The notes: generated by a model not told the origin, from the letters alone. DNA of 64,000 bases from an uncultured Ferrimonas sp. (GCF_947489035.1 NZ_CANLCI010000017.1:1-64000), one strand, 5' to 3'; counted from the first letter of the stretch, positions 40,661 through 52,238 are shown. Made by a program: numbers and translations.

Positions 40661-41569
40661 CTACTCGCTGCGCGGCTTTCGATATACGTATCGAGCGGGA
40701 TCCACCTGTTTGTCGTTCTTTAACACCTCGTAGTGAACATGGGGCCCGGTCGAACGACCGGTATTGCCGATCTGCGCGATCGCTTGCCCTTTCTTCACCA
40801 GTTGGCCTAACTCCACCAGATTTTCTTTATTGTGCCCATAACGGGTTTTCAAACCGTTGCCATGGTCAATCTCAACCAAGTTGCCATAACCAAACAGCTT
40901 GCCAGAATAGGAGATAACCCCTGCCCCAGTAGCAACCACTTCACCCCCCTCGGAGCCAGCAAAATCCAAACCGCGGTGCATTGCCCGGCGGCCAGTAAAC
41001 GGATCATTGCGGTAACCGAATGAGGAAGACTGCCAACCGCTGTTGAGCGGGCGGCCACTCAAGTAACGGTCAATATCGATATGGTGACTGCGATCTAAGC
41101 TTTCAAGTAGGGGCAGTTGATTATCTGCGCGTTCTAGTCGCAGCAGTAATTGATCCATCTGCTCCATCAGCAGGCTCAGTTCAATCTCTTCTTGGCTAGG
41201 GCTACTGACCCCGCCTAGACCAACCGCGCTGTCAAAATCAAATTGCTCGGCCAGATCCGCTTGGGCAGCCATGGCGGTGCCAACGGCTTCAATACGGTTC
41301 ATCCGAGCTTGAATGCGGCCAACACGAGAGGCGATAAGGGAAAGTTGGGCGTCGGTTTGCTCACGCAACTGCTGCAGCAAATGCTGCTGTTGCTCGACCG
41401 AAAGGTTCGCCAGCTCAAGTTGTTGTTCAAGCTGTTGCGATTGCTGAGTTTGCAGCTGCCACCAACCGGCTCCTAAAGCCAAGATCAGCAACGGCAGTGA
41501 CAACCAACGCTTACCGGGCTCCCAGCGCCGCATTCCGTGTTGTGTACGGAGAAAGACTGTTACACTCAT
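40661..41569 (-). CDS. M23-family metallopeptidase, membrane-anchored
   Basis: A 302-residue protein. An N-terminal membrane helix (about 23-40, LPLLILALGAGWW) is followed by a coiled coil (about 40-100, rich in Q, L and E) and a C-terminal LytM/peptidase M23 domain. The zinc motifs HRGLDFAG and HVHYEV and the YGHN site are present, so it looks catalytically intact. It probably cleaves peptidoglycan cross-links in the periplasm or regulates other cell-wall lyases. It is divergent from dciA with 29 bases between start codons. The position between secA and lpxC matches Shewanella and Vibrio genomes. Confidence 0.9.
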   Translation of the reverse strand: MSVTVFLRTQHGMRRWEPGKRWLSLPLLILALGAGWWQLQTQQSQQLEQQLELANLSVEQQQHLLQQLREQTDAQLSLIASRVGRIQARMNRIEAVGTAMAAQADLAEQFDFDSAVGLGGVSSPSQEEIELSLLMEQMDQLLLRLERADNQLPLLESLDRSHHIDIDRYLSGRPLNSGWQSSSFGYRNDPFTGRRAMHRGLDFAGSEGGEVVATGAGVISYSGKLFGYGNLVEIDHGNGLKTRYGHNKENLVELGQLVKKGQAIAQIGNTGRSTGPHVHYEVLKNDKQVDPARYVYRKPRSE

Positions 41570-41598
41570 TGGGTTGGTTATTCGTAGACACTCTAAAA

Positions 41599-42036
41599 AT
41601 GAAATCAAAACCGCAAGATCTCGCCCAATTGGCGGGACAACGATTTGCTCAACTGCAGCAACAAACCAGCAAGACCAGCCAGCTGCAACAGGCGGTATTG
41701 AATGCTACCGATCCGGCCATCCATTCCCAAATTCGGGTGGCAAATATGCGAGGTGGCACTTTAGTGATCGAAATTGCATCGGCTACATGGGCAACACGAT
41801 TGCAATATCAGCGGCTGGATATACTGTCGGCACTGCGCCGAGACGGATTTCCCATGCTGTCCAGTATCGAGTTTAAAGTCAACCCGAAACTGGCTCAGTT
41901 CACCCCAGAAAAACCAAAACCATCCAAGCAGTTAAGCCCTAAAGCCAGCGAGCACTTAAACGAATTGGCCGAACGCTTAGATGGCGATTTAGCCGCTAAA
42001 ATAAAAAAACTGGCCGCCCATAGGGGCGGCCAGTAA
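41599..42036 (+). CDS. dciA: DciA-type replicative helicase loader (DUF721)
   Basis: A 145-residue protein of the DUF721 family. The conserved core VANMRGGTLVIEIASATWATR is seen in two blocks (VANMRGG and ATWATRLQ), followed by a lysine- and proline-rich tail. In bacteria lacking DnaC, DciA loads DnaB helicase at the origin. ATG 41599 was chosen, as the family core follows; the longer frame overlaps the divergent M23 gene. The last codons form the stem of the lpxC terminator. Confidence 0.85.
   Translation: MKSKPQDLAQLAGQRFAQLQQQTSKTSQLQQAVLNATDPAIHSQIRVANMRGGTLVIEIASATWATRLQYQRLDILSALRRDGFPMLSSIEFKVNPKLAQFTPEKPKPSKQLSPKASEHLNELAERLDGDLAAKIKKLAAHRGGQ
42003..42033 (-). terminator. Terminator of the dcw cluster (after lpxC), inside the dciA 3' end
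   Basis: On the minus strand: CTGGCCGCC-CCTAT-GGGCGGCCAG followed by TTTTTTT. The stem is also the coding sequence for the last residues of DciA. Confidence 0.85.
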
Positions 42037-42055
42037 TTTCAAAGATTAAGGTAAC

Positions 42056-42967
42056 TTAAGCGAGGCTTGGTGCCAGGTAATCCATCGGCACCTCTTGTGG
42101 TTTATCAAAGCTCACCAGCTCGTAGCATTCCGCTTGGGCCAGTACCGCCCGCGCTAACTTGTTGTTCAGCGCATGGCCCGATTTATGGGCGCGAAACTCA
42201 CCCAATATCGCGTGGCCAGCCAAGTACAAGTCGCCAACCGCATCCAAGATTTTGTGCTTCACAAACTCATCGGGATCGCGCAGACCGTCTGGATTCAAGA
42301 TCCGAAACTCATCCAAAACAATCGCGTTTTCCATGCTGCCACCCAAACACAGGTTATTGGCACGCAAGAATTCGATGTCCTTCATAAAACCAAAGGTACG
42401 CGCCCGACTGATGTCACGGTTGAAGCTTTCCGCCGAGAAATCGATGGCGTAGCGCTGAGCGCTGCGGCTGATCTCTGGGTGTTGGAAATCGATGGAGAAG
42501 TCCAAACGGAAACCATGGTGAGGGCGGAATTCCGCCCATTTATCGCCATCCTCTACCCGCACCGTTTTGCGAATTCGCAGATATTTTTTGGACGCGGACT
42601 GTTCCGCAATACCGGCGCTTTGCAGCAAAAACAGGTAAGGGTTGGCGCTACCATCCATGATTGGCACTTCAGGCGCATCCACTTCGATGTAAGCGTTGTC
42701 GATACCCAAGCTGGCGATGGCCGCCATCAGGTGTTCAATGGTCAACACTTTTACGCCCTGATCATTACTCAGGCCGGTACACAAAGTGGTTTCTTTCACC
42801 AGCTCGGCATGGGCAGGCAGTTCCACCACAGGATCTAAATCAACCCGACGGAACACTATCCCAGTATTCACTGGGGCAGGCTTAAGCACCATCGTCACCT
42901 TGTTGCCAGAGTGCAAACCCACTCCAGCCGCTTGGATCGGACGCTGCAGAGTCATTTGTTTACTCAT
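42056..42967 (-). CDS. lpxC: UDP-3-O-acyl-N-acetylglucosamine deacetylase
   Basis: A 303-residue zinc deacetylase catalysing the committed step of lipid A synthesis (E. coli 305). The zinc ligands are in LTIEHLMAA and in [13 protein letters not shown], and the later [10 protein letters not shown] is conserved. It is the last gene of the dcw cluster, 111 bases after ftsZ, a gap that may carry its own promoter. In E. coli FtsH degrades LpxC through its C-terminal tail; the tail here (MDYLAPSLA) is of that type. Confidence 0.97.
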   Translation of the reverse strand: MSKQMTLQRPIQAAGVGLHSGNKVTMVLKPAPVNTGIVFRRVDLDPVVELPAHAELVKETTLCTGLSNDQGVKVLTIEHLMAAIASLGIDNAYIEVDAPEVPIMDGSANPYLFLLQSAGIAEQSASKKYLRIRKTVRVEDGDKWAEFRPHHGFRLDFSIDFQHPEISRSAQRYAIDFSAESFNRDISRARTFGFMKDIEFLRANNLCLGGSMENAIVLDEFRILNPDGLRDPDEFVKHKILDAVGDLYLAGHAILGEFRAHKSGHALNNKLARAVLAQAECYELVSFDKPQEVPMDYLAPSLA

Positions 42968-43078
42968 TGCCAGCTCCTCCTGCTACCACATCGTTAATTA
43001 GGGCGCATATGCTATCACAAAAGTCACAATTGGCCAAAGTCTGAACTACACCAAACTTAAGCCACTGTGTCGATTACC

Positions 43079-44272
43079 TTAATCGGCCTGACGGCGTAAG
43101 AATGCCGGCACGTCCAGAATATCCGCTGGGGCCGTTTGCGCTTTCGGCTGCGCCGCCGCAGCCGCTGGGCTTGCTGGCGTTGCCGGTTGTGCTGGCTCAG
43201 CGTGGCTAAAGCCAGACATTGGATCCAGTACTGGTTTCGCCGCTTCAGCTGCCACTGGCTCTGCGGCCGGTTTAGCTGCGGCAGGCTTGGTCACCAATTG
43301 GATATCAGGCTTTTTCTCAGCACCAATGCCCGTTGCTACCACGGTAACGCGGATCTCGTCGCTCATCTCAGGATCGCAAGAGACACCCACAACCACGTTC
43401 GCGTTATCGGATGCGTAAGCACGAACGTGATGACCAACGGTTTCGAACTCTTCAATCGAGAGATCCAAACCGGCGGTGACGTTAACCAATACGCCACGCG
43501 CGCCAGACAGATCGATGTCTTCCAGCAATGGGCTGGCTACCGCCGCTTCCGCCGCTTCTTCAGCGCGATCTTCGCCACGAGCCACACCGGTGCCCATCAT
43601 GGCGTTACCCATTTCAGACATCACGGTTTTTACGTCGGCGAAATCGACGTTGATCAAGCCCGGACGGGTGATCAGTTCAGCAATGCCTTGCACCGCACCC
43701 AGCAGCACGTTGTTGGCCGCCTTGAAAGCGTCCAGCAAACTGGTGCGGCCGCCCAAAACTTTCATCAGTTTGTCGTTCGGTACGGTGATCAGCGAGTCAA
43801 CATGCTCTGCCAGCATCTCGATGCCTTGATCCGCGTAGAAGCTGCGCTTCTTGCCTTCGAAAGAGAATGGCTTGGTGACCACGGCCACGGTCAAGATCCC
43901 TTCCTCTTTGGCAACCTGAGCCACCACCGGAGCGGCACCAGTACCAGTACCACCACCCATGCCTGCAGCAATGAACACCATGTCAGAACCAGCAATGGAA
44001 GCGCGGATCGCTTCACGATCCTCTTCTGCTGCCACGCGACCCACTTCCGGGTTTGCGCCCGCGCCCAGCCCTTTGGTCACGTCTTTACCCAATTGAATGG
44101 TGGTTTGCGCCGACGACTTACGCAGCGCCTGCAGATCGGTGTTGGCGCAGATGAAATCTACGCCACCGATGGTTTGCTCCATCATGTGCTCAACCGCGTT
44201 ACCGCCGCCACCGCCCACACCAACGACCTTGATGACAGCATCGCCGTTATTACTGTCGATTATCTCGAACAT
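43079..44272 (-). CDS. ftsZ: Cell division GTPase FtsZ
   Basis: A 397-residue tubulin homologue (E. coli 383). The tubulin signature GGGTGTG is at 106-112, the T7 loop [11 protein letters not shown] is present, an Ala/Pro-rich linker follows (about 320-380), and the C-terminal peptide [14 protein letters not shown] binds FtsA and ZipA. It forms the Z ring. It lies 32 bases downstream of ftsA in the classic ftsQ-ftsA-ftsZ order. Confidence 0.98.
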   Translation of the reverse strand: MFEIIDSNNGDAVIKVVGVGGGGGNAVEHMMEQTIGGVDFICANTDLQALRKSSAQTTIQLGKDVTKGLGAGANPEVGRVAAEEDREAIRASIAGSDMVFIAAGMGGGTGTGAAPVVAQVAKEEGILTVAVVTKPFSFEGKKRSFYADQGIEMLAEHVDSLITVPNDKLMKVLGGRTSLLDAFKAANNVLLGAVQGIAELITRPGLINVDFADVKTVMSEMGNAMMGTGVARGEDRAEEAAEAAVASPLLEDIDLSGARGVLVNVTAGLDLSIEEFETVGHHVRAYASDNANVVVGVSCDPEMSDEIRVTVVATGIGAEKKPDIQLVTKPAAAKPAAEPVAAEAAKPVLDPMSGFSHAEPAQPATPASPAAAAAQPKAQTAPADILDVPAFLRRQAD

Positions 44273-44304
44273 GTCTTATCTCCGTTCAGCCCGCGTCCAA
44301 AATT

Positions 44305-45540
44305 TTAAAAAGCTTCTTTAAACCAGCTTCGCATCCTGCGAAATGACTGGCTTATACCGTTCTCTGACGCCTTTGCTTCAACCTTTTTATCCAGTTGAGC
44401 AACGCCAAAATGAAGTAACCCGACCGCTGTTGCAAAGCCCGGCTCCTCCACGTATTTATGCAATCCCTTCAGTGGCAATGGCGGCGCTAAACGCACCGGC
44501 ATGCCAAAAATCTCTTCGGCGACGGTTTCCGCCCCCTCAATTTGTGCTGTACCACCGGTCAACACGATGCCTGCCGCAACCTGTTCTTCTAAACCGCAAC
44601 GGCGCAGCTCTTGAGCCACGTGCTCAAACAGCTCTTGGTAGCGGGGTTCCACCACTTCAGCCAAGGTTTGGCGCGACATGGTTCGCGCTGGGCGCCCCCC
44701 AACCGACGGCACTTCAATGTTCTCTTCCTGGCCCACCAAGGCAGCACGGGCGCAAGCAAAATCCACTTTGATCTGCTCGGCGTGGCTCAGTGGCGTCCGG
44801 AAGATTTTGGCGATGTCGCTGGTTACCTGATTACCGGCAACCGGCAGCACCGCACAATGGCGCAGCGCACCGCCAGCATAAACCACCATATCGGTGGTGC
44901 CAGCGCCAATATCAACCAAACAAACGCCAAGATCTTTTTCATCTTCGGTTAATACCGCATCGGCCGAAGCGATACCGGAAAACACTAAGCTATCGACACG
45001 CACATCGCAGCGTTCAACGCACTTGGTGATGTTGCGCGCCCAATCGGCGGCACAGGTGACCATGTGGACGTTCGCTTCCATCCGCACTCCCGACATGCCG
45101 ACCGGGCTTTTGATCCCTTCCAGCTCGTCAATGATGTAATCCTGCGGCAACACGTGCAGAGTTTGGCGTTCGTTTGGAATTTTGACCGACTTGGCGGTGT
45201 GGATCACGTGGTCAACGTCGTCGGCAGTCACCTCTTGGCCATCAATCGAGACCATGCCTTTTTCATTCTGACTCGCCACATGGCGGCCAGAGATGCTGAG
45301 GTACACCGACGATACGTCGCACTCGGCAATGGTGGCGGCTTGGTTCAGCGCCAATTCAACACTGCGCACAACAGAGTCGAGATCGTTAACGCCGCCTTTA
45401 TCCATCCCACGAGACGGTTGGCTGGCAACACCAATGATGCTGATCTCGCCGTTGGGCAAGGTCTCACCGATCACGGCGGTGGTTTGGGCAGTGCCCACAT
45501 CCAAGCCAACAATCAGATTCGCTTCATGGCTGTTTGTCAT
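44305..45540 (-). CDS. ftsA: Cell division protein FtsA
   Basis: A 411-residue actin-like ATPase that tethers FtsZ to the membrane (E. coli 420). Phosphate-1 motif GLDVGTAQT is near the start, phosphate-2 is VDIGAGTTDM, and adenosine motif VLTGGTAQI is present. The C-terminal amphipathic helix contains FRRMRSWFKEAF. ATG 45540 overlaps the ftsQ stop by 4 bases, so I chose it over a start six codons upstream. Confidence 0.97.
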   Translation of the reverse strand: MTNSHEANLIVGLDVGTAQTTAVIGETLPNGEISIIGVASQPSRGMDKGGVNDLDSVVRSVELALNQAATIAECDVSSVYLSISGRHVASQNEKGMVSIDGQEVTADDVDHVIHTAKSVKIPNERQTLHVLPQDYIIDELEGIKSPVGMSGVRMEANVHMVTCAADWARNITKCVERCDVRVDSLVFSGIASADAVLTEDEKDLGVCLVDIGAGTTDMVVYAGGALRHCAVLPVAGNQVTSDIAKIFRTPLSHAEQIKVDFACARAALVGQEENIEVPSVGGRPARTMSRQTLAEVVEPRYQELFEHVAQELRRCGLEEQVAAGIVLTGGTAQIEGAETVAEEIFGMPVRLAPPLPLKGLHKYVEEPGFATAVGLLHFGVAQLDKKVEAKASENGISQSFRRMRSWFKEAF

Positions 45541-46265
45541 TGCGTTAATTCCTGCCATTGCACGGCTAAGCCCGTGTCATATCGTAAATCCACTCGCTGC
45601 GGCGAGCGCTTCGTTTGTAAAATTCGCGGCCATGCGTCGATAAATCGTTGCAGCCGAGCCACGGTGTCGTCGCGGCCCAAGGCCAATTCTGTGCCATCGA
45701 CCAAATGCAGCGTCCAAGCGTGGCGCGGACTCAACCGTAAAGCTTGCCCTTGATGGCCACTTAACACCAGCAATTCCGAGAGTTGCTGCCACATTTGCCA
45801 CACTTTTGTCTCGCTGCCGATCGGTCCTATTAACAGCGGTAACATCTTCAACTCAGAACGCCATGGCGCACTGAAGGATTCAGCCCGCTGATTGAGCCAA
45901 CCAAAGTCGCCCCAACGGGCGACCGGATGCTGTTCTAACACGTAGACCCGCATCCGATTAGGCCATTCTCGCCGCACTGCAGCGCGATCAATCCACGGCA
46001 GCGCAGACAGGGTGTTGCTTACCGCCAGCACATCCGCACTGAACAGCGAATAGTTGGCAAACGGAGCCACTGCGGCGGCCACATCTTCATCGGTGGTGAA
46101 GCGGCGTTCGCCCATCAAAGCCAATTCGGTGATTGGCACCTGATCGGCATCGGTCGCGATGCTGGCTAACGCCATTCCGGCGCGAGTCAGGCCCGCGAGG
46201 GTCAGCAGTAAACACGCTATCCCTAACCATAACTCCCACCGGATCTGTCGCCACGCTACCGCCAT
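45537..46265 (-). CDS. ftsQ: Cell division protein FtsQ
   Basis: A 242-residue bitopic membrane protein. A short cytoplasmic N-terminus and one helix (about 10-30) are followed by a POTRA domain (VPITELALMGERRFTTDEDV) and the beta domain. It joins FtsB and FtsL in the divisome. ATG 46265 was chosen over a TTG one codon earlier. It lies 12 bases after ddlB and is coupled to ftsA by overlap. Confidence 0.94.
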   Translation of the reverse strand: MAVAWRQIRWELWLGIACLLLTLAGLTRAGMALASIATDADQVPITELALMGERRFTTDEDVAAAVAPFANYSLFSADVLAVSNTLSALPWIDRAAVRREWPNRMRVYVLEQHPVARWGDFGWLNQRAESFSAPWRSELKMLPLLIGPIGSETKVWQMWQQLSELLVLSGHQGQALRLSPRHAWTLHLVDGTELALGRDDTVARLQRFIDAWPRILQTKRSPQRVDLRYDTGLAVQWQELTQ

Positions 46266-46277
46266 CAACTGTTCCCG

Positions 46278-47195
46278 CTATTTGGCCATCGCTAAAATGG
46301 TTAATACCAACTGCTCAAAACTGTACCCCGCCACTTTGGCCGCTTTCGGCACCAAACTGGTTTCGGTCATGCCCGGCACTGTATTCACTTCCAGCAACTG
46401 CCACTGGCCCGCCTCGTCACGCATCACGTCAACTCGGCCCCAGCCTTGGCAGCCCAGCGACTTAAACGCTCGATGGGCTAAGCGGCGCAACGCCTGCTCG
46501 TCATCGGCAGACAGATCACAGGGGCAGTGGTATCGAGTCTCGGTGGACTGGTACTTGGCCTGATAATCGTAAAAATCGTTATCGGTTTCCATTTGGATGG
46601 CGGGCATCACTTCGTCGCCAATAACGGCAACGGTGTACTCGGGGCCGTTGATCCACGCTTCAACCAAAACGCTGTCGTCGTACTGCAGCGCTGCCTCAAT
46701 CGCTTGCTGCAGCTCGGCGTCAGTGGTGGCTTTCGCCATCCCAACCGAAGAGCCTTCGTTGGCGGGTTTTACCATCACCGGTAATCCCAGGCGGGCGATT
46801 ATAGCGGCGCAATCGGTCTGACTAAACGTGTGTTTATCAATAACCTCAAAATTTGCAGTGGGCAGGCCCATGCCCGCCCACAGCAACTTGGTGCGCACCT
46901 TATCCATCGCCATCGCACAGGCTAAAACACCGCTGCCGGTGTAGGGGATCTGCAACTGCTGCAGTGCCCCCTGCATGCTGCCATCTTCGCCGCCACGGCC
47001 GTGCAAAACGATAAAGGCACGATCAAAGCCCGCAAGTTCTGCAAACGGCTGCTGCTTAGGATCAAATTTATGGGCATCAATGCCACCGCGGCGCAAGCCA
47101 TCCAGCACCGCTTGGCCAGAACGCAATGACACGTCACGCTCGGCACTGGTGCCACCAAACAGCACCGCCACTTTGCCAAACTGGTTACTGCTCAT
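46278..47195 (-). CDS. ddlB: D-alanine--D-alanine ligase
   Basis: A 305-residue ATP-grasp ligase making D-Ala-D-Ala for the UDP-MurNAc pentapeptide (E. coli DdlB 306). Conserved blocks are [41 protein letters not shown] and the metal-binding [14 protein letters not shown]. Its start overlaps the murC stop by 11 bases. Confidence 0.97.
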   Translation of the reverse strand: MSSNQFGKVAVLFGGTSAERDVSLRSGQAVLDGLRRGGIDAHKFDPKQQPFAELAGFDRAFIVLHGRGGEDGSMQGALQQLQIPYTGSGVLACAMAMDKVRTKLLWAGMGLPTANFEVIDKHTFSQTDCAAIIARLGLPVMVKPANEGSSVGMAKATTDAELQQAIEAALQYDDSVLVEAWINGPEYTVAVIGDEVMPAIQMETDNDFYDYQAKYQSTETRYHCPCDLSADDEQALRRLAHRAFKSLGCQGWGRVDVMRDEAGQWQLLEVNTVPGMTETSLVPKAAKVAGYSFEQLVLTILAMAK

Positions 47196-48651
47196 TGGCT
47201 GGCTCCTGCTTCATCTTGGCGATGGACAGCTGCATCTGCGCCAACTGCTTCGCCAAGGCACCAATGTTACCTGCCCCTTGGGTGAGCACGACATCGCCGT
47301 CTTGCAGTTGCTCGGCCAATAAAGCGGGCAGCTCTGCCGGCCCGGGCACATAAACCGGATCAAGCCCACGCTGACGAATCGAACGACACAGAGCGCGGCT
47401 GTCCGCCCCTGGGATCGGCTCTTCACCGGCGCTGTACACTTCCATCAACAATAAGCCATCAACCTCGGCCAACACGGCGCAGAAATCTTCATACAGATCG
47501 CGGGTGCGGCTAAAACGGTGAGGCTGATAGATCATCACCAAGCGGCGATCTGGCCAGCTGGCACGCGCCGCTTTAATGGTGCAGGCCACCTCAGATGGGT
47601 GGTGACCGTAATCGTCGACCAACAACACATTGCCCGCTTCCGTGGCAAATTCGCCGTATTGCTGGAAACGACGGCCGATCCCTTCAAATTGAGCTAACGC
47701 GCTGAGCAAGACTTCATCGGCCACCCCTTCTTCCATCGCCACCGCAATCGCCGCCAACGCGTTTTGCACGTTATGACGACCGGGTAAGTTGAGGGTTAAC
47801 GCCAATGGCGCATGGCCAGCACGCACCAAGGTGAATTGAGTTTGGGTGCCAACCTGCTGGTAATCTTCCGCGCGTACGTCCGCATCAGGATGGAAGCCGT
47901 AGGTAACAATGCGGCGACCAACGCGGGGCAGCACGGTTTGCACGCCGCCATCGTCCAAACACATCACCGCAGTACCGTAAAACGGCAGGTTATGCAGGAA
48001 ATCCACAAAAGTGTCATACAGCTTGTTGATGTCGCCGCCGTAGGTGTCCATGTGATCCGGTTCGATGTTGGTCACCACCGCCAGCATCGGTTGCAGATGC
48101 AAGAAACTGGCGTCGGATTCGTCCGCTTCGGCAACCAAGTAATGGCTTTGGCCTAAACGGGCGTTGGTGCCAGCACTATTGAGCTTGCCACCAATCACAA
48201 AGGTTGGATCCAAATCGGCACCGGCAAACAGGCTGGCGGTTAAACTGGTGGTGGTGGTTTTGCCGTGGGTTCCGGCCACCGCAATGCCATGACGAAAACG
48301 CATCAGCTCCGCCAACATCTCAGCACGGCGCACCACTGGGATGCGCGCTTGTTGCGCAGCCACCAGCTCGGGGTTGTCTTGGGCGATGGCCGTTGAAACC
48401 ACCACCACATCAACGCCATTGACCCAATCGGCATGGTGGCCTTTGTGGATCACCGCGCCCAGATCAGCCAAACGCTTGGTGACCGCATTGATGCCGATGT
48501 CAGACCCACTGACCTGATAGCCTTCGTTGGTGAGCACTTCGGCAATGCCGCCCATGCCTGCACCACCGATGCCAACAAAGTGAATTCGTTTTACTCGCCC
48601 CATTACGCCGTGGGGGATCGGCTTAGACCCAGAGGGTTGGATTGTACTCAT
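47185..48651 (-). CDS. murC: UDP-N-acetylmuramate--L-alanine ligase
   Basis: A 488-residue Mur ligase that adds the first L-Ala to UDP-MurNAc (E. coli 491). The UDP-binding N-terminus is [17 protein letters not shown], the ATP loop is [11 protein letters not shown], the conserved EADESDASF follows, and the C-terminal DYGHHPSEV is present. The start codon directly follows the murG stop (TAAATG), so the two are coupled. Confidence 0.97.
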   Translation of the reverse strand: MSTIQPSGSKPIPHGVMGRVKRIHFVGIGGAGMGGIAEVLTNEGYQVSGSDIGINAVTKRLADLGAVIHKGHHADWVNGVDVVVVSTAIAQDNPELVAAQQARIPVVRRAEMLAELMRFRHGIAVAGTHGKTTTTSLTASLFAGADLDPTFVIGGKLNSAGTNARLGQSHYLVAEADESDASFLHLQPMLAVVTNIEPDHMDTYGGDINKLYDTFVDFLHNLPFYGTAVMCLDDGGVQTVLPRVGRRIVTYGFHPDADVRAEDYQQVGTQTQFTLVRAGHAPLALTLNLPGRHNVQNALAAIAVAMEEGVADEVLLSALAQFEGIGRRFQQYGEFATEAGNVLLVDDYGHHPSEVACTIKAARASWPDRRLVMIYQPHRFSRTRDLYEDFCAVLAEVDGLLLMEVYSAGEEPIPGADSRALCRSIRQRGLDPVYVPGPAELPALLAEQLQDGDVVLTQGAGNIGALAKQLAQMQLSIAKMKQEPANEQ

Positions 48652-49731
48652 TTAACCGTCTCGACCTGTTAACTGTTCACACACTGAAGCAACCTGTGCG
48701 GTTGCATCGAGCACCGCGACGCCACGCGCCGCCTGTGCCATCTGATTTAATTGCTGTGGCGATTGACTGAAGCGCAGCAGCTGCTCAGCTAAGTCCGAGG
48801 CCGTTAGCTGCGCTTGCGGCATCAGAATGGCGGCACCACTGTCTACTAGCGCCTGCGCGTTTTGGGTTTGATGATCATCCACCGCGTGGGGGAATGGCAC
48901 CAAAATCGCCGGCCGACCGGTCGCCGCCAGTTCGGCGACCGTCAAGGCCCCCGCTCGGCTCACCACCACATCGGCCCATGCATAAGCCGCGGCCATGTCA
49001 TCAATAAATTCGCTGATCTGAGCACCAACACCGGGGGCTTTTTGTGCCCACAGTTGTGCGGTGCTGTCGCCGTTGCCACGGCCGACCTGATGCCAAACGG
49101 TGATGCTGGCCTGAGCGGCAATCCGCCCAACAGCCGCAGGAACGGTTTCATTGAGCACCTTGGCACCTAGACTGCCGCCAACCACCAAGACCTTCAGTTG
49201 TTCGCCCGCTTGCACCGGCTGGGCAGCGCCAATCTCAATCAACGCTTCGCGCACCGGGTTGCCCACATGGCGCTCATTGGGCAACACGCCGGCAAAGGCC
49301 ACTAACACCTTGCTGGCAAACTTAGCCAAAATTTTATTGGTGGCACCCGCCACCGCATTTTGTTCGTGCAGCACCAGTGGGGTGCGGCGCAACCAAGCCG
49401 CAATGCCGCCGGGGCCAGAGGCGTAACCGCCCATGCCCAGCACCACATCGGGCTTAAATTGACGCTGGATTTTCAATGCCTGCCACACGGCTTTGCTGAT
49501 CTGCCACGGCGCCATTAACTTGCGCAACATGCCATTGCCACGCAGGCCTTTAATATCAATAAATTGGATCTCAAAACCGTGCTGCGGCACCAACCGAGCT
49601 TCCATCCGCTCCGCCGTACCCAACCACTGGATCTGCCAACCTTGCTGCCGTAACTCTCTGGCGACCGCCAGTGCCGGAAATACATGACCACCGGTACCAC
49701 CGGCCATCACCAATAGGCGTTTACCACTCAT
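48652..49731 (-). CDS. murG: Lipid II synthase MurG (UDP-GlcNAc transferase)
   Basis: A 359-residue membrane-associated GT-B glycosyltransferase that adds GlcNAc to lipid I (E. coli 355). The N-terminal glycine loop is [15 protein letters not shown], the second is [11 protein letters not shown], and the UDP-binding region contains [16 protein letters not shown] 49731 has GGAGG before it and overlaps the ftsW stop (ATGA). The 35-codon extension upstream lies inside ftsW. Confidence 0.97.
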   Translation of the reverse strand: MSGKRLLVMAGGTGGHVFPALAVARELRQQGWQIQWLGTAERMEARLVPQHGFEIQFIDIKGLRGNGMLRKLMAPWQISKAVWQALKIQRQFKPDVVLGMGGYASGPGGIAAWLRRTPLVLHEQNAVAGATNKILAKFASKVLVAFAGVLPNERHVGNPVREALIEIGAAQPVQAGEQLKVLVVGGSLGAKVLNETVPAAVGRIAAQASITVWHQVGRGNGDSTAQLWAQKAPGVGAQISEFIDDMAAAYAWADVVVSRAGALTVAELAATGRPAILVPFPHAVDDHQTQNAQALVDSGAAILMPQAQLTASDLAEQLLRFSQSPQQLNQMAQAARGVAVLDATAQVASVCEQLTGRDG

Positions 49732-50939
49732 GTCGCCTCCTTCGGCGCAGTGTTGCGTGAGAGCGGCTGACGTTGCACAACCCGACGTTCGTGATCGATC
49801 CGCACCAAGACGGCAACTGCGGCGCTCATCACCCATAAACTGCTGCCACCATAAGAAACCAACGGTAACGTCAACCCTTTGGTGGGCAGGGCACCAACAC
49901 TGGCACCAATGTTTACCGCGGTTTGAAAACTAAACCAGATCCCAATGCCATAAGCCCAATAGCCAGCAAAGGGTTGTTGTTGCTTTAAGGCCAAATGACC
50001 AATCCATAACGCCCGCAGCGCTAACGCCAGCTGCAAACACAGCAAGGTCGCCACGCCAATAAAGCCAAGTTCTTCCCCCACCACCGCGGCGATAAAATCG
50101 GTATGCGCCTCGGGCAGGTAATCTAATTTTTGAATGCTGTTGCCCAGTCCTTCGCCGAGCCAGTCACCGCGCCCATACGCCATTAAGCTTTGGGTCAGCT
50201 GATAACCGTTGCCAAATGGATCCTGCCAAGGATCCAGAAAGTTCTGCACTCGCGCCAAGCGATAAGGGGAGCCGGCCACCAAGCCCACAACCCCAACTAA
50301 CGCGGCGATAATCAACACCGCAAATTCGATCAACCGAGCGCCGGCTAAAAACAACATGCCACCGGTGGTCACCAACATCACAATCACGGTGCCAAAATCC
50401 GGCTGCTGCAACAGCAACAAGGCAAAGGCGGCGAAAACTAAACCCGCTTTCGCAAAGCCAAGCCAGTGCTCGCGCACCTCTTGGTTGCGTCGCACCAAGT
50501 AGCCCGCCAAAAAGGCAAAGAGACAAAACTTGGCCACTTCCGCCACTTGCAGGTTGAAGATCCCCAACGGGATCCAGCGCTGGGCGCCGTTGACGGTTTT
50601 GCCCACCACCAGCACCGCAATCAACAGCAGCAACGCAAACACCGCGATGGGAAAGCTGATCCGATCCCACAACTCAATTTTGATGGTGCTGATCGCCGCC
50701 ATAATTGCCACCGCCACCGCCACAAAGAAACCTTGGCGGTAGATAAAGTGCAGTGGGTTGCCGGTTAGGCGAGTGGCTTCAGGCATCGATGCCGAGGTCA
50801 CCATCATCAAACCAAAAAACAGCAGCGTAAAAATCAGCACTAACAAAAAGCGATCGAACAGCGGTTCATCGGCGCCAAATTGGGGCTCCGGCCACGCGGG
50901 TAAGCGCGGCGTTAAACGCTGTTTCATCGCTGCTAACAT
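49728..50939 (-). CDS. ftsW: Peptidoglycan glycosyltransferase FtsW
   Basis: A 403-residue SEDS-family membrane protein with about ten helices. It polymerises lipid II at the septum together with FtsI. The family signature regions [29 protein letters not shown] and [14 protein letters not shown] are intact. The start overlaps the murD stop by 7 bases. A second ATG lies four codons in. Confidence 0.97.
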   Translation of the reverse strand: MLAAMKQRLTPRLPAWPEPQFGADEPLFDRFLLVLIFTLLFFGLMMVTSASMPEATRLTGNPLHFIYRQGFFVAVAVAIMAAISTIKIELWDRISFPIAVFALLLLIAVLVVGKTVNGAQRWIPLGIFNLQVAEVAKFCLFAFLAGYLVRRNQEVREHWLGFAKAGLVFAAFALLLLQQPDFGTVIVMLVTTGGMLFLAGARLIEFAVLIIAALVGVVGLVAGSPYRLARVQNFLDPWQDPFGNGYQLTQSLMAYGRGDWLGEGLGNSIQKLDYLPEAHTDFIAAVVGEELGFIGVATLLCLQLALALRALWIGHLALKQQQPFAGYWAYGIGIWFSFQTAVNIGASVGALPTKGLTLPLVSYGGSSLWVMSAAVAVLVRIDHERRVVQRQPLSRNTAPKEAT

Positions 50940-52237
50940 GGCAACGCCTCAACCGCCGCGATAAAGCACTGGCCACGCTGTTCAAAGTTGCGGAACATAT
51001 CCAAGCTGGCGCAAGCAGGGGAAAGCAACACAATATCCCCAGGCTGCGCTTGGGCGGCAGCGGCCTGCACCGCTTGCTCAAGGCTGGTCACTTCGTTGGC
51101 GTTATCCACCAACGCCGCAATCGCGGCGCCATCTTTGCCTAAGGTGTACACCGCCGCCAGAGGCTGCAGCAACGGCTGCAGTTCAGCCAGATCGGCGCCT
51201 TTGGCATCGCCCCCCGCGATCAGGTAGATGTTGCCTTGTTCAGCCTGCAACCCTTGCAGTGCCGCCACCGTTGCGCCAACGTTGGTGGCCTTGGAATCGT
51301 TCACAAAGCGCACCCCCTGTTTGCGGGCAACTAGCTGACAACGATGGGGCAAGGGTTGAAATTGCTGTAACGCCTGCTGGCTGGCAGCCGCTGGGATCTG
51401 CGCGCAATCCGCCAGCGCCAGTGCCGCTAAGGCATTGGCGTAGTTATGGCTGCCCACCAATGGCAACTGCGCCAATGGCATTCGAGCCTGCTGACCGCAG
51501 TAAAGGTGCTCGCCGTCGAGGCCATAATGGCCTGAGTCGGGTTTGCCCAAGCCAAAACGGACGGCGTGGCTATCACCACTGGCGGTTAAAGGATCATCTG
51601 CATTTTCAATGCAGCGCTGGCTTTGTTGATACAGCGCTAATTTCGCCTGACGGTAGTGCTCAAAACTGTCGTAACGATCCAGATGATCGGCACTGAGGTT
51701 CAGCACCGTCGCCGCAACGCAATTCAGGCTGTGGGTGGTTTCCAACTGAAAGCTGGACAGCTCCAAGACATACAGCTGATGACCTTGCCCCAACAGATCC
51801 AGCGCCGGTAACCCGATGTTACCGCCCACCCCAACAGACCAGCCAGCTGCCGCCGCCATCTCACCCACCAAGGTGGTCACGGTCGATTTGCCATTGGATC
51901 CGGTGATCGCCACGACCGGCGCATCCACATGGCGCGCAAACAGTTCGATGTCACCAATGGCTTCCACCCCAGCGGCGATGGCTTGCGCCACTGCCGGAGT
52001 GGCCAAGGCGATCCCCGGTGACACCACCAAGGTGTTGGCTTGGCTGAGCAATGCGCCATCCAGCGCACCGGTTCGCAGTTGCACCTCGGGGTAATCCGCC
52101 GCCAGTTGCTCCGCCCCTGGGGGCGAGCTGCGAGTATCCCAAACCGACACCGCCAGCCCTTGGCGCCGCAAAAACCGCACGCAAGAGAGGCCAGTAATGC
52201 CTAAGCCAAGCACAAGGGTGTCTGCCAGCGGCGCCAT
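50933..52237 (-). CDS. murD: UDP-N-acetylmuramoylalanine--D-glutamate ligase
   Basis: A 434-residue Mur ligase adding D-Glu (E. coli 438). The N-terminal UDP site is LGLGITGLSCVRFL, the ATP loop is GSNGKSTVTTL, followed by NLSADHLDRY, and the C-terminal part has NDSKATNVGAT and LSPACASLDMF. It lies 1 base from mraY. Confidence 0.97.
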   Translation of the reverse strand: MAPLADTLVLGLGITGLSCVRFLRRQGLAVSVWDTRSSPPGAEQLAADYPEVQLRTGALDGALLSQANTLVVSPGIALATPAVAQAIAAGVEAIGDIELFARHVDAPVVAITGSNGKSTVTTLVGEMAAAAGWSVGVGGNIGLPALDLLGQGHQLYVLELSSFQLETTHSLNCVAATVLNLSADHLDRYDSFEHYRQAKLALYQQSQRCIENADDPLTASGDSHAVRFGLGKPDSGHYGLDGEHLYCGQQARMPLAQLPLVGSHNYANALAALALADCAQIPAAASQQALQQFQPLPHRCQLVARKQGVRFVNDSKATNVGATVAALQGLQAEQGNIYLIAGGDAKGADLAELQPLLQPLAAVYTLGKDGAAIAALVDNANEVTSLEQAVQAAAAQAQPGDIVLLSPACASLDMFRNFEQRGQCFIAAVEALPC

Positions 52238-52238
52238 C

